From the NCBI RefSeq assembly GCF_900167945.1, contig NZ_FUZA01000008.1, forward strand, positions 124,001-188,000: DNA of 64,000 nt, in the 5' to 3' direction. The DNA is from Dyadobacter psychrophilus. GTDB taxonomy: Bacteria; Bacteroidota; Bacteroidia; Cytophagales; Spirosomataceae. A program made the position numbers and the translations under genes. This document shows positions 8,588 through 16,891 of the stretch, piece after piece; the first letter of the stretch is position 1; the number at the start of each line of letters is the position of its first letter. The notes beneath the pieces are model-generated. The model did no database searches. It was not told the origin of the DNA and was given only the letters and a program-made list of their open reading frames with translations.

Positions 8588-8622
8588 TATCTTTGTGCCC
8601 CAAATGCGTGGTGCCAAAGATA
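8588..8622 (+). promoter_or_regulatory. prfA promoter -7 element with mirrored repeat
   Basis: TATCTTTG at 8588-8595 fits the Bacteroidota -7 consensus. Its exact inverse, CAAAGATA, sits at 8615-8622, and the octamer AAATGCGT occurs twice (8581-8588 and 8602-8609). The prfA ATG is at 8633. The promoter reading is likely; a regulatory role for the repeats is only inferred. Confidence 0.5.
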
Positions 8623-8632
8623 TTCAATAAAG

Positions 8633-9706
8633 ATGATCGATAAATTAGAAGCCATAAAAGAACGTTTCGAAGAAGTTTCGCAACAAATCATACAACCGGA
8701 AATCGTTTCCGACTCAGCCCGTTATTCCAAGATAAGCAAAGAATATAAGGATCTGGGAAGAATCGTGGAGCAATATGCCCTTTATCTGAAACTTCAAAAA
8801 GACATTGCAGGCACCAAAGAACTTATTGCAACAGAAAAGGACGAGGAGCTTCGCGAGATGGCAAAAGAAGAGCTGGACGATCTAAGTCCGAAACTTGAAC
8901 AGCTCGAACAGGTTATTAAAGAGCTGCTTATTCCAAAAGATCCGAATGACAGCCGCAACATTATCCTTGAAATCAGGGGCGGGACCGGCGGTGATGAAGC
9001 TGCGATTTTTGCTGGTGATCTGTTCAGAATGTATCAGCGTTTCTTTGAGAAAATGGGCTGGCGTTCTTCAATTATGGATTTTACCGAGGGCACCAACGGT
9101 GGTTATAAAGAGATTATCTGCAAAGTTGAAGGCGAGGATGTTTACGGTAAAATGAAATTTGAATCCGGTGTGCACCGTGTTCAACGCGTTCCGCAAACGG
9201 AATCTCAGGGTCGCATTCACACATCGGCCGCCTCGGTAGCCGTATTGCCCGAGGCTGAGGAAGTGGACGTTCAGATCAATATGAATGATGTCCGCGTGGA
9301 TACTTTTCAATCCTCAGGCGCTGGTGGACAGTCGGTTAACACAACTTACTCCGCGGTTCGCTTGACACACATTCCCTCCGGACTGGTTGTTAGTTGCCAG
9401 GATGAGCGTTCACAGCTGAAAAATAAGGACCGTGCATTGAGCGTTTTGCGTTCCAGACTTTATGAGATCAAACTGAAAGAGCACAATGATGCCATCAGCT
9501 CGCAGCGGAAATCCATGGTAGGAAGCGGCGACCGCTCCGATAAAATCCGCACTTACAACTACCCACAAAGCCGCATTACCGATCACCGCATTGGTTACAC
9601 AGTTTATAACCTTCCTGCAGTAATGGAAGGTGACATTGCAGAATTCATCGAAAGACTACGCATCGCAGAAAATGCCGAGCGTATGCAGGAGGGTGAAACG
9701 GTTTAG
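8633..9706 (+). CDS. prfA: Peptide chain release factor 1
   Basis: A 357-residue class I release factor. It recognises UAA and UAG in the ribosomal A site and triggers release of the finished peptide. The GGQ motif, which enters the peptidyl transferase centre, is at residues 231-233 (SSGAGGQSVNT). The codon-recognition tripeptide is PQT in HRVQRVPQTESQGR, of the PxT type that marks RF1 (RF2 has SPF). The N-terminal coiled domain (1-110) and total length are normal. The Gln of GGQ is usually methylated by PrmC, which is not in this window. Confidence 0.97.
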   Translation: MIDKLEAIKERFEEVSQQIIQPEIVSDSARYSKISKEYKDLGRIVEQYALYLKLQKDIAGTKELIATEKDEELREMAKEELDDLSPKLEQLEQVIKELLIPKDPNDSRNIILEIRGGTGGDEAAIFAGDLFRMYQRFFEKMGWRSSIMDFTEGTNGGYKEIICKVEGEDVYGKMKFESGVHRVQRVPQTESQGRIHTSAASVAVLPEAEEVDVQINMNDVRVDTFQSSGAGGQSVNTTYSAVRLTHIPSGLVVSCQDERSQLKNKDRALSVLRSRLYEIKLKEHNDAISSQRKSMVGSGDRSDKIRTYNYPQSRITDHRIGYTVYNLPAVMEGDIAEFIERLRIAENAERMQEGETV

Positions 9707-9723
9707 AAATTGATCGAAAATTC

Positions 9724-10281
9724 TTACTTAGCCGCAAAAAGTGATTTGTAAGTCTTTGATTTGTAATCTTCAAAGGCTTCTTTTTTGTGGTAATCCTCAC
9801 CGATGAAGGTAATAACCTGGTGAAACTCTTTGGCCTTCATATAGCCGGGCAAAGGTTGGATCATGTTGAATTTGTCGTCCAGGAAAACTGTGGTTGGATA
9901 ACTGGGCTGATTGTTCGTCAGGGCCAATGCCAGCTGATGCACACCACGACCACCTTCTGAAAGGAATTCAAATTTTTTGTCGCCCAATGTGATCGCCTTT
10001 TTCTGCTCTGCATCGAGCTTTACTGCGTAATATTTGCGGTTGACGTATTCGACTACGGCTTTATTTTTAAATGTTTCGCGGTCCATCACTTTACACCAGC
10101 CGCACCAATCCGTATAAACATCGATCAGCACTTTGCGCGGTTCCTGCTGAATTTTAGCGTAAGCTTCTTCAATTGTTAACCAATGAATGCCTTCTGCTGG
10201 CCGTTTTCCATCAGATTTGAAGCCTGTTGCCACAGTCAGCATAACCAAAAACAGAAAAAGAGATGTAGCTGATCTTTTCAT
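9724..10281 (-). CDS. Exported thioredoxin-fold protein with CGWC active site
   Basis: About 185 residues from the ATG at 10281. A signal peptide (MKRSATSLFLFLVMLTVATG) leads into a thioredoxin_7-like domain whose active site is YTDWCGWCKVMDRETF (CxxC). The cis-Pro region is QPSYPTTVFLDD. Proteins of this type act as periplasmic thiol-disulfide reductases or isomerases, or help cytochrome c maturation. The specific partner is unknown. The tail (HKKEAFEDYKSKTYKSL) is charged. It converges on prfA and lies downstream of the EamA transporter (65-base gap), so the two may share a transcript. Confidence 0.82.
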   Translation of the reverse strand: MKRSATSLFLFLVMLTVATGFKSDGKRPAEGIHWLTIEEAYAKIQQEPRKVLIDVYTDWCGWCKVMDRETFKNKAVVEYVNRKYYAVKLDAEQKKAITLGDKKFEFLSEGGRGVHQLALALTNNQPSYPTTVFLDDKFNMIQPLPGYMKAKEFHQVITFIGEDYHKKEAFEDYKSKTYKSLFAAK

Positions 10282-10346
10282 AACTTCATTTAATTTCAAT
10301 TGATAAACAAATTTCAATGTGAAATAATTGTCCTGAAAGCTCCACT

Positions 10347-11318
10347 TTATTCCAGATCACTGGAAATCGCAGGCTTTCTTTTTGCCAAGGATACCATAAT
10401 CCCTCCCGCCACAATCAGCAACATGCCCGTGAGCATCGAGACTGATGGAATGGCTTCTCCCATCAGAAAACCAATTAAAACCGAGAACAAGATATTGGAG
10501 TAACCAATGGCGGCAACACGCCCGGCTTTTTCAAAAGTGAATGATTGTGTCAACATTCTCTGGCCCATTAATGCGGTCAGCCCCAACGCCAGGAACCCTA
10601 GCCATTGCGAAATGTTAGTGGGCCAGGTGAATGTTCCAATCAGGAAATCCAGATGTTCCATCGGATAATAAGTCCCTACCAACATAGAAATAATAGGCAT
10701 AACAATGCCGCTCAGCATAAAGGAAAGAATGATCGCCCGTGTGTCATAAACAACTCCTAACTGCCTGATTGATAAATAAGAAATAGCAGTTAATAAAGCA
10801 TTTCCCAGTCCCAAAGCATTATCCCTCAGCGAGATGGAAAGATCTGGCCGGAAAACAAACATAATCCCCGTAAAGCCAACAAAAATTGCCGCCCATTCAC
10901 GCGGATTCAGCGTTTCGCCGATTAACAGCCAGGATAGCAATGCCAGGAAAATAGGGTAAGTGTATTGATAAGTGGAAGCGCGCCCCAATCCCAATGTTTG
11001 AATGGCGTAAAAAAGCATGTAAAGCGATAATGTGCCTACAACACCACGAAAAATAAGCAGTCCGAGCTTGCCTCCTTCCTGCCGGATCGGTCGGCGCCAA
11101 ATGCTCGTAATCACAAATACAACGCCCACAATGTTTCTGAAAAAGACAAGCTGCACGATATGAAAATCACGGCCCAGCCACTTGGAAATTGCCGACGTAA
11201 GCGAAAAGAAAAATGCCGCACCAAGCATAAGATAAATGCCTTTTTGCGAAGAAGTTACAGTCAGATTTTGAGCAGGAGCAGCCAACAATGATAAAGATTT
11301 TGACCAAAGATAAAGCAT
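10347..11318 (-). CDS. EamA/DMT-superfamily transporter
   Basis: About 323 residues with roughly ten hydrophobic segments in two EamA repeats (for example GIYLMLGAAFFFSLTSAIS and the later WAAIFVGFTGIMFVF). The DMT superfamily moves small metabolites or amino acids across the inner membrane, often as exporters; the substrate cannot be told. The ATG at 11318 is chosen because the longer frame begins with TTG and would run into the B12-riboswitch promoter (TAACTTTG at 11351) on the opposite strand. Confidence 0.83.
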   Translation of the reverse strand: MLYLWSKSLSLLAAPAQNLTVTSSQKGIYLMLGAAFFFSLTSAISKWLGRDFHIVQLVFFRNIVGVVFVITSIWRRPIRQEGGKLGLLIFRGVVGTLSLYMLFYAIQTLGLGRASTYQYTYPIFLALLSWLLIGETLNPREWAAIFVGFTGIMFVFRPDLSISLRDNALGLGNALLTAISYLSIRQLGVVYDTRAIILSFMLSGIVMPIISMLVGTYYPMEHLDFLIGTFTWPTNISQWLGFLALGLTALMGQRMLTQSFTFEKAGRVAAIGYSNILFSVLIGFLMGEAIPSVSMLTGMLLIVAGGIMVSLAKRKPAISSDLE

Positions 11319-11350
11319 ATCGCACAGAGTTGGAAGTCCCGCCAATTTCC

Positions 11351-11358
11351 TAACTTTG
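11351..11358 (+). promoter_or_regulatory. Promoter of the B12 riboswitch transcript
   Basis: TAACTTTG fits the -7 consensus. A GTTG at 11329-11332, 18 bases upstream, is a plausible weak -33 element. Transcription would start near 11365, just before the riboswitch. Confidence 0.5.
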
Positions 11359-11364
11359 CACCTT

Positions 11365-11565
11365 TGGCGCCATAAGCTGCTTCAATGCGGCGATAAGGCT
11401 TAATAGGGAATTCCGTTGATCCGGAAGCTGTCCCCGCAACTGTGAGTCTGTTTATAATGATCCAATCCCAATGCCACTGTTCTGCGAACGGGAAGGCCAT
11501 GGATCAAGAGACGAGCCAGGAGACCTGCCAAAAGTTGATCCATCAAAATTTGTTTTCGGAGGAAA
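11365..11565 (+). promoter_or_regulatory. Cobalamin (adenosylcobalamin-type) riboswitch
   Basis: Conserved core elements appear in order: TAATAGGGAA, a paired CCGTTGATCCGG, GCTGTCCCCGCAACTGTGA, then TGCCACTGT, CGGGAAGGC and the B12 box GAGCCAGGAGACCTGCC (11513-11529). This is the aptamer that binds vitamin B12 and shuts expression off when B12 is plentiful, usually by a kissing loop that hides the ribosome binding site. It precedes a TonB-dependent receptor and a BtuG-like lipoprotein. A purine-rich GGAGG (11558-11562) at its end is probably part of the switch's expression platform. End points are approximate. Confidence 0.93.
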
Positions 11566-11569
11566 AGCA

Positions 11570-11593
11570 ATGCTGATAATGCTTCATATTTGA
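11570..11593 (+). CDS. Seven-codon leader ORF between riboswitch and B12 receptor
   Basis: ATG at 11570 follows a strong GGAGG (11558-11562) at ideal 7-base spacing, rare for this phylum, and encodes MLIMLHI before TGA at 11591-11593. It is in the same frame as the receptor, whose first possible start (GTG 11600) comes six bases after the stop. It could be a leader peptide allowing coupled re-initiation, or the remnant of the receptor's original start cut off by a stop. Evidence is positional only. Confidence 0.4.
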   Translation: MLIMLHI

Positions 11594-11599
11594 CACCAG

Positions 11600-13516
11600 G
11601 TGATTATTGACCGGAAGTTTTTCATGGCTTTGACCATTGCCACATGGCTATTGTGTCCGGAAATGCTAATGGCACAGCGCGATAGCGTCCGTCTCGAACC
11701 TGTTTTGATAAAAGGCTTTGTTCCGGAAAGATTCATGAGCGGGCTCAAAATTCAAAAGGTCGATTCGACAACATTAAATCTTTTTCGCTTCCAAAATATC
11801 AGCGATGTGCTTTCGCTTTACACACCCATCGCATTCAAAAATTACGGGCCCGGGCAATTAAATACTGCGTCGTTTCGTGGGACGTCCGCTAATCATACGG
11901 CTGTGCTGTGGAACGGACTAAACATTAATTCGCCTATTCTGGGCCAAACCGATTTTTCTACCATTCCTGTTGCCGGTTTTGACCAGCTTTCTGTGCAATA
12001 TGGTTCTGCGGCGAGCATTGTCGGAACTGATGCCGTTGGTGGAAGCATTTTATTGGGAAGTGCGCCTTCAAGCCAGCCTTTGCAATTTTCCATCGGTCGG
12101 CAGCAGGAAAGTTTTAATAACCATCAGACGCAGCTTACAGCCCGTTACGCATCGGCGATTAATGATCAGTGGAGCTTCTCAGGAAAGACAAATGTATACG
12201 ATGGTCGTATGAACAACGATTTTCCTTACGCGGAGAGAAATCAATATACAGTTTTACCATCAACTTCTTTTCAGCGTGGTTTGGTGCAGGATCTATTTTT
12301 CAATTCAAAAAATGATCACCAAATCTCTGCGCATGTGTGGCTAACCCGCAACAGGCTCACATTAACGCCCGAAGACAAAGCAGGTCGCGAGCTGACATCG
12401 ACAGAGGCTTACCGCACCATGCTGCGCTATAATTTTAAGGATTTTACATTCCGGACTTCGTGGGTGAGAGACATCATTGACTATGCAAAAGGCGATTATA
12501 GTCAACTGGATCACGCTGTAACTGACAAGTTTTCGAACCGCATTGAACGCGATTTTCAATTTAATGCATTCCAAATCAAAGCGGGAGGCGAGTGGGCGCA
12601 TTACCGGGCCCAGGTGGCTGGTTATGATGAAGCATCGGTTACAGAAAATAGAGGCGACTTATTCTTGCTCACTCGATGGCAAGCGACGAATCGCACGATT
12701 GTCTCCGTCAATTTGAGGCAGGCATTTGTAACGAAATTCGATCCGCCATTCACGCCGTCATTGGGTGCAGAATATTTTTTGGCTCAAAAAGAACGATACA
12801 GTTTGAAACTCAGAGGCTCAATCGGGCGAAGTTACCGCGTGCCCACATTGAATGAGCGCTTTTGGAAAGAAATGGGAAATCCGGAAATCAGGCCGGAAAC
12901 AGGTTGGAATAAGGAAATTGGTCTTGAACAAAACATTGTATCCAATTTGAACCATACTTTTTCTGCTTCTGTAACCGCATATCACAATCGGATTAAGGAC
13001 TGGACTTACTGGAATCCGGGAAAAAGCTATCACGTAGAAAATTTACAGCAAGTGCTGGCCCGCGGCATTGAAGTGCAAACTGGCTGGTATCACAATGTAA
13101 ATCACTGGAAATCAGGATCTAACATTGGATATACATTCAATAAAAGCTCGCAGGAAAAAGCTTATGACGCCTATTCTTCTGACATTATAGGCAAACAACT
13201 TGTGTTTGTGCCTGTTCATTCCGGAAATTTGAATGCATTTATCCAATACAAAACCACGCGACTTACCGGCCAGGCGCAGGCGATAAGCAAGCGGTTCAGC
13301 ACTTTTGACAACTCTCAGTTTTTAGAAGGATATATGCTCACAAATTTGTTGGCGGAACATACATTTGCCTGGGACAAAATAAAAATGCGTTTGCAGGGAC
13401 AGATCAATAACCTTGCAAACACGTTCTATTTAAATGTGAGGAACAATGCGATGCCCGGAAGGAGCTTCGCGTTGAGTTTAATTTTAATTTATGATTCGCC
13501 GCAAACCGTTAAATGA
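11600..13516 (+). CDS. btuB: TonB-dependent outer-membrane receptor for cobalamin (BtuB-like)
   Basis: A 638-residue receptor. A signal peptide (FFMALTIATWLLCPEMLMAQ) is followed by a plug domain with FRGTSANHTAVLWNGLNIN and a GTDAVGGSILLG segment, then a beta-barrel rich in alternating aromatic strands. The protein is about the size of E. coli BtuB. The B12 riboswitch directly upstream and the BtuG-like lipoprotein downstream point to cobalamin import across the outer membrane, powered by TonB-ExbBD. The start is probably GTG 11600 because it supplies the positively charged N-region (DRKFF); ATG 11624 is the alternative. Confidence 0.85.
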   Translation: MIIDRKFFMALTIATWLLCPEMLMAQRDSVRLEPVLIKGFVPERFMSGLKIQKVDSTTLNLFRFQNISDVLSLYTPIAFKNYGPGQLNTASFRGTSANHTAVLWNGLNINSPILGQTDFSTIPVAGFDQLSVQYGSAASIVGTDAVGGSILLGSAPSSQPLQFSIGRQQESFNNHQTQLTARYASAINDQWSFSGKTNVYDGRMNNDFPYAERNQYTVLPSTSFQRGLVQDLFFNSKNDHQISAHVWLTRNRLTLTPEDKAGRELTSTEAYRTMLRYNFKDFTFRTSWVRDIIDYAKGDYSQLDHAVTDKFSNRIERDFQFNAFQIKAGGEWAHYRAQVAGYDEASVTENRGDLFLLTRWQATNRTIVSVNLRQAFVTKFDPPFTPSLGAEYFLAQKERYSLKLRGSIGRSYRVPTLNERFWKEMGNPEIRPETGWNKEIGLEQNIVSNLNHTFSASVTAYHNRIKDWTYWNPGKSYHVENLQQVLARGIEVQTGWYHNVNHWKSGSNIGYTFNKSSQEKAYDAYSSDIIGKQLVFVPVHSGNLNAFIQYKTTRLTGQAQAISKRFSTFDNSQFLEGYMLTNLLAEHTFAWDKIKMRLQGQINNLANTFYLNVRNNAMPGRSFALSLILIYDSPQTVK

Positions 13517-13566
13517 TCATTTGCAGTCGGTTGGTGGCAAAATGTTTACAACTAATAAAACAAAAA

Positions 13567-14649
13567 ATGAAAAAACAGTTATTCAGATTAGCAGCATTTA
13601 CTTCTCTATCCCTTTTTGCATGGTCGTGTAACCAAAGCGATCCGGCTCCAAAGGGCGATTACGTGCAGGGTGTATTTGTTGTTAATGAAGGTAATTTCTC
13701 TCAAAACAACGGAGCGATCTCGTTCTTTACCAGAGAACAAACCACCGCGCAGGTGGATATTTTTTCGGCGGCGAACGGCACCGCACTGAAAGGCGGAGCA
13801 CAGGGTTATGCAGCTTCTGGTGAAACCGGGATTATTCTTGTAGATAATATGTCTGCCGGACAGGATAAAGTTGAGATTGTCAACAGCAATACATTTAAAA
13901 CCATTGCCAGCATCGGTGCGCCAGACATTGAGAATCCAAGAGAAGTGGTTTTCGGCATTAATAACAAAGCCTATGTTTCTTGCTGGGGATCGAATGCAGA
14001 TCAAAAATTCACAACTGGATACGTGGCTGTCATTGATTTGACTACCAATAAAATAACCAAGCGTGTTGACATTGCCTCGGGCGGCCCTGAAAACCTGGTT
14101 TATAACAATGGCAAGTTGTTTGTAGGAACCGTTTCTTATGGCGGAGGCAAAACACTTAGTATCATAAATACAAGCACGAATGCGATTGACAAGACGCTTT
14201 TATTTGAAAACGCGCCCAATCCGATCGGCATTGACGCTGACGAAAAGCTTTGGGTTAATGACGGAATTAAGGTCGTAAAAATCAATCCTGATTCTTATAA
14301 TGCGGAGGCTACATTGTCTATCGGCAGCGATGCAACTAAAATGGCAGATAAATTCACATTCAGCTCGGATCGCAGAACAGTTTTCTTTGTCCTGACCTAT
14401 TTCGATGCCGCTGGCGAGCACGGTGCAACTTACAAATTCGGCGTCAGCGACGCGCAGGTCAATGTTACCACGCCATTAATCAAAAGAGTTTTCACAGGGT
14501 TGGCGGTGGACCCAACGCAGGGACTTCTTTACGCAGGTGTGACGCCTTCATACGCGCAGGCAGGTTACGCAGTGCGTTACCGCGCCGACGGGTCGGTTGT
14601 AGATTCAATCAAAGTGAATGTTGCACCAACGGGCTTCTTTTTTAAGTAA
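13567..14649 (+). CDS. BtuG-like surface lipoprotein, seven-bladed beta-propeller (DUF5074/YncE type)
   Basis: A 360-residue lipoprotein: MKKQLFRLAAFTSLSLFAWSC ends in the lipidation Cys (residue 21). The mature part has repeated propeller-blade motifs (GYVAVIDLTTNKITKRVDI, LSIINTSTNAIDKTL, VKINPDSYNAEATLSI). In Bacteroides, BtuG of this type sits over BtuB on the cell surface and binds B12 very tightly, passing it to the receptor. Here it starts about 50 bases after the receptor's stop and shares the riboswitch-controlled transcript, which supports that role. The start at 13567 is chosen for the signal peptide. A terminator follows. Confidence 0.8.
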   Translation: MKKQLFRLAAFTSLSLFAWSCNQSDPAPKGDYVQGVFVVNEGNFSQNNGAISFFTREQTTAQVDIFSAANGTALKGGAQGYAASGETGIILVDNMSAGQDKVEIVNSNTFKTIASIGAPDIENPREVVFGINNKAYVSCWGSNADQKFTTGYVAVIDLTTNKITKRVDIASGGPENLVYNNGKLFVGTVSYGGGKTLSIINTSTNAIDKTLLFENAPNPIGIDADEKLWVNDGIKVVKINPDSYNAEATLSIGSDATKMADKFTFSSDRRTVFFVLTYFDAAGEHGATYKFGVSDAQVNVTTPLIKRVFTGLAVDPTQGLLYAGVTPSYAQAGYAVRYRADGSVVDSIKVNVAPTGFFFK

Positions 14650-14668
14650 AATGAATTGCCAGTAAACG

Positions 14669-14699
14669 AAAAAAGTCTCCTTCGCGGGAGACTTTTTTT
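14669..14699. terminator. Intrinsic terminator of the B12 operon
   Basis: A-run, GTCTCC, six-base loop, GGAGAC, then a T-run. The A-run on the other side makes it bidirectional, serving also the TPR gene that ends at 14720. Confidence 0.85.
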
Positions 14700-14719
14700 A
14701 TGTATATCAAAATCAAATT

Positions 14720-15460
14720 CTACTTGAAGAAACCCTGCGGATCCGGCTTTTTAGCTTTCAAAAGCTCAACGAAATCCAGGTTCATTTGATTAAAATCGAG
14801 TGCCCTTCCTTTATGCAAATGCTCCCATGACTTATCGAGATCATTGAGATTATAATGTAACAATGCCAGGTTATATTGGCCTAATGCGTAACTCGAATCA
14901 ATTGCTGTGGCTCTGTTAAGCAATGCAGCTGCCTCGTCCAGCTCCTCTTTCCGGCTGGTTATTGCATATAATTTCAAATCCACTGTTGACAAGTCCACGA
15001 GCAACGGCACATTTTCGCCTTGTAAACCAATTCCGCGGCTCAGCATCCTTTTTGCGTCGACCCAGTTCTCGCGCTGATAGGAAATTACCCCAAGCCCCCA
15101 ATAGGTTTCAACATTCTTATCATTCAATAAATGTGCGAGATTGAAGCGGTAGCAGGCTGTATCCAATGACCCTTCCTGCAAATACTCCCAGGCACGTGCC
15201 GTAAAAAAGCTGCTTGCCTCTGCACGACTTGTAAATGACTTATCGCATTCACTCAAAAAACGGATCTCTTCGTCAATCTGCTCGGAAGTTTTGCTCACTT
15301 CTCCAAATAGCGGAAGTACACGTCTTTCTTTTAACTCCAAGGGTTTTTTTTGGGCAAGATTCGTATCTGTGTTTGGCGCTGCGCTCGCAAGATGGGTGTT
15401 CTGAGCAAAGCCAAATACTGGAATAAAAATAGCAAGCCAAATAACAACAGACTCTTTCAT
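14720..15460 (-). CDS. Exported TPR-repeat protein, function unknown
   Basis: About 246 residues from the ATG at 15460, with a signal peptide (MKESVVIWLAIFIPVFGFAQ). The middle and C-terminal parts contain tetratricopeptide-like helical repeats (DTACYRFNLAHLLNDKNVETYWGL as one unit, SYALGQYNLALLHYNLNDLDKSW as another). TPR arrays mediate protein-protein contacts, here in the periplasm. No enzymatic domain is visible. It converges on the B12 operon and lies 69 bases downstream of the helicase gene on the same strand. Confidence 0.72.
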   Translation of the reverse strand: MKESVVIWLAIFIPVFGFAQNTHLASAAPNTDTNLAQKKPLELKERRVLPLFGEVSKTSEQIDEEIRFLSECDKSFTSRAEASSFFTARAWEYLQEGSLDTACYRFNLAHLLNDKNVETYWGLGVISYQRENWVDAKRMLSRGIGLQGENVPLLVDLSTVDLKLYAITSRKEELDEAAALLNRATAIDSSYALGQYNLALLHYNLNDLDKSWEHLHKGRALDFNQMNLDFVELLKAKKPDPQGFFK

Positions 15461-15529
15461 AAGTAACTTTAATAGAGAAACAGGTTTTCTATTGTCCAAG
15501 TTAAACGGATTTATTCGAATTGTATTGCA

Positions 15530-16867
15530 TTATCTCCGTTTACTTCGTCCCGCCGAGCTACGGCGGTTTTGCCCACCTTTTGTCGACGATTTTGAGGATG
15601 GGCGATATACTTTTTTCTTTTCGTGGAAGGCCCCCAGAAAAGTGGGATCTTCTTTTCTTTTCTGATTATCGATCTCCCGAAGCATATCCTGCCGTTCCGT
15701 AACCGGCGTTGCAGCAATTTCCAGATCCTCAGGTAATTCCTTTCGCGGGATCTCCATGCGGATCATTTTTTCAATTTTCTGAATGTGGTATTCATCAGCC
15801 ATCGTCATGAAAGTAATGGCTTGCCCGATGCGGTTAGCCCGCCCCGTTCTCCCGATCCGGTGCACGTAATCTTCGTAGATCAGCGGCACATCAAAGTTGA
15901 TCACGTGGCTTACCTCCGTGATGTCAATGCCCCTCGCTACCACATCCGTCGCCACCATCACCCTAACTGAACCCTCTTTAAATGCCTCCATTGCATTGGT
16001 TCTCGTATTTTGACCTTTATTCGCATGTATTACTTTCAATTCATCTTCACGCACCACCCTATCCAGCAGATTTTGATGAACCAATCCCGCAACTTCCCGG
16101 CTTCTGGTAAAAACAAGGACGCGGTTGAATGCCTCTCTGTCTTTCAGTAAATGAGTCAAAAGATTAATTTTCGTGCGGAAATTGGGCAATTCATATAATG
16201 ACTGCGTTACCATTTCTGCCGTTGTGGCTTGCGGTGTTACTTCAATCCGGGTTGGGAATTCCAGAAATTCAAAGGAAAGTCTTTCTACTTTGTCCGAAAA
16301 TGTAGCCGAGAAAAGCATATTCTGCCGCTTTCTGGGGATGATTTCAAGCAATTTTCGGATCTGCGGCATGAAGCCCATATCCATCATTTTGTCGGCTTCG
16401 TCCAGGATCATTACATTCAAATGCTTCACAATAACCTCTTCCTGAAAATAAAGGTCCATGAACCTGCCCGGCGTGGCGACGATAATGTCAACGCCTTTCC
16501 GGATCGCCTCGATCTGTGATTTAGATCCAACTCCACCGAAAAGCACAACGGTCCGGATGTCGGTGTATTTGCTCAATTGCGCGATCGCTTCTGCAATTTG
16601 CATGGCCAGTTCCCGGGTAGGGGCCATAATTAATGCCCGGGCGTGCTCGCCCTGGGCATATTTGATGCGCATTAGTAAAGGTAATGTATAAGCGGCGGTT
16701 TTGCCTGTGCCTGTTTGGGCTATGCCCAGAATGTCCTGTCCGGATAAAGCGAGCGGGATCGCCTGTTCCTGGATAGGAGTTGGCTCGGTATATCCCGCTT
16801 CTTCAATGGCATTGAGTAGTTGACGGTTAAGCTTGAATTGCTCAAAATTGTTTTGCGTAGTCTGCAT
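15530..16867 (-). CDS. DEAD-box ATP-dependent RNA helicase, RhlE-like
   Basis: A 445-residue helicase with the full motif set: AQTGTGKT (motif I), PTRELAMQI (Ia), TPGRFMDL, LDEADKM (II, DEAD), FSATFS (III), RVLVFTRS (IV), VATDVVARGIDI (V) and HRIGRTGRANR (VI). The C-terminus is a basic Ser/Lys/Arg tail typical of RhlE-type enzymes, which unwind short RNA duplexes in ribosome assembly, decay and cold adaptation. A TACCTTTG -7 element lies only four bases before the ATG, so the mRNA may be nearly leaderless. Confidence 0.93.
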   Translation of the reverse strand: MQTTQNNFEQFKLNRQLLNAIEEAGYTEPTPIQEQAIPLALSGQDILGIAQTGTGKTAAYTLPLLMRIKYAQGEHARALIMAPTRELAMQIAEAIAQLSKYTDIRTVVLFGGVGSKSQIEAIRKGVDIIVATPGRFMDLYFQEEVIVKHLNVMILDEADKMMDMGFMPQIRKLLEIIPRKRQNMLFSATFSDKVERLSFEFLEFPTRIEVTPQATTAEMVTQSLYELPNFRTKINLLTHLLKDREAFNRVLVFTRSREVAGLVHQNLLDRVVREDELKVIHANKGQNTRTNAMEAFKEGSVRVMVATDVVARGIDITEVSHVINFDVPLIYEDYVHRIGRTGRANRIGQAITFMTMADEYHIQKIEKMIRMEIPRKELPEDLEIAATPVTERQDMLREIDNQKRKEDPTFLGAFHEKKKVYRPSSKSSTKGGQNRRSSAGRSKRR

Positions 16868-16871
16868 CGCG

Positions 16872-16879
16872 CAAAGGTA
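16872..16879 (-). promoter_or_regulatory. -7 promoter element of the DEAD-box helicase
   Basis: TACCTTTG on the minus strand, exactly matching TAnnTTTG, ends four bases before the ATG (16867). Transcription would start at or next to the start codon. No clear -33 TTTG is seen at 17-20 bases. Confidence 0.5.
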
Positions 16880-16891
16880 CGAAAACTCACA

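Noticed and set aside
10500..11345. Longer EamA transporter starting at 11345
   Set aside because: The codon there is TTG, and the longer frame would approach the B12-riboswitch promoter; the ATG at 11318 is preferred.
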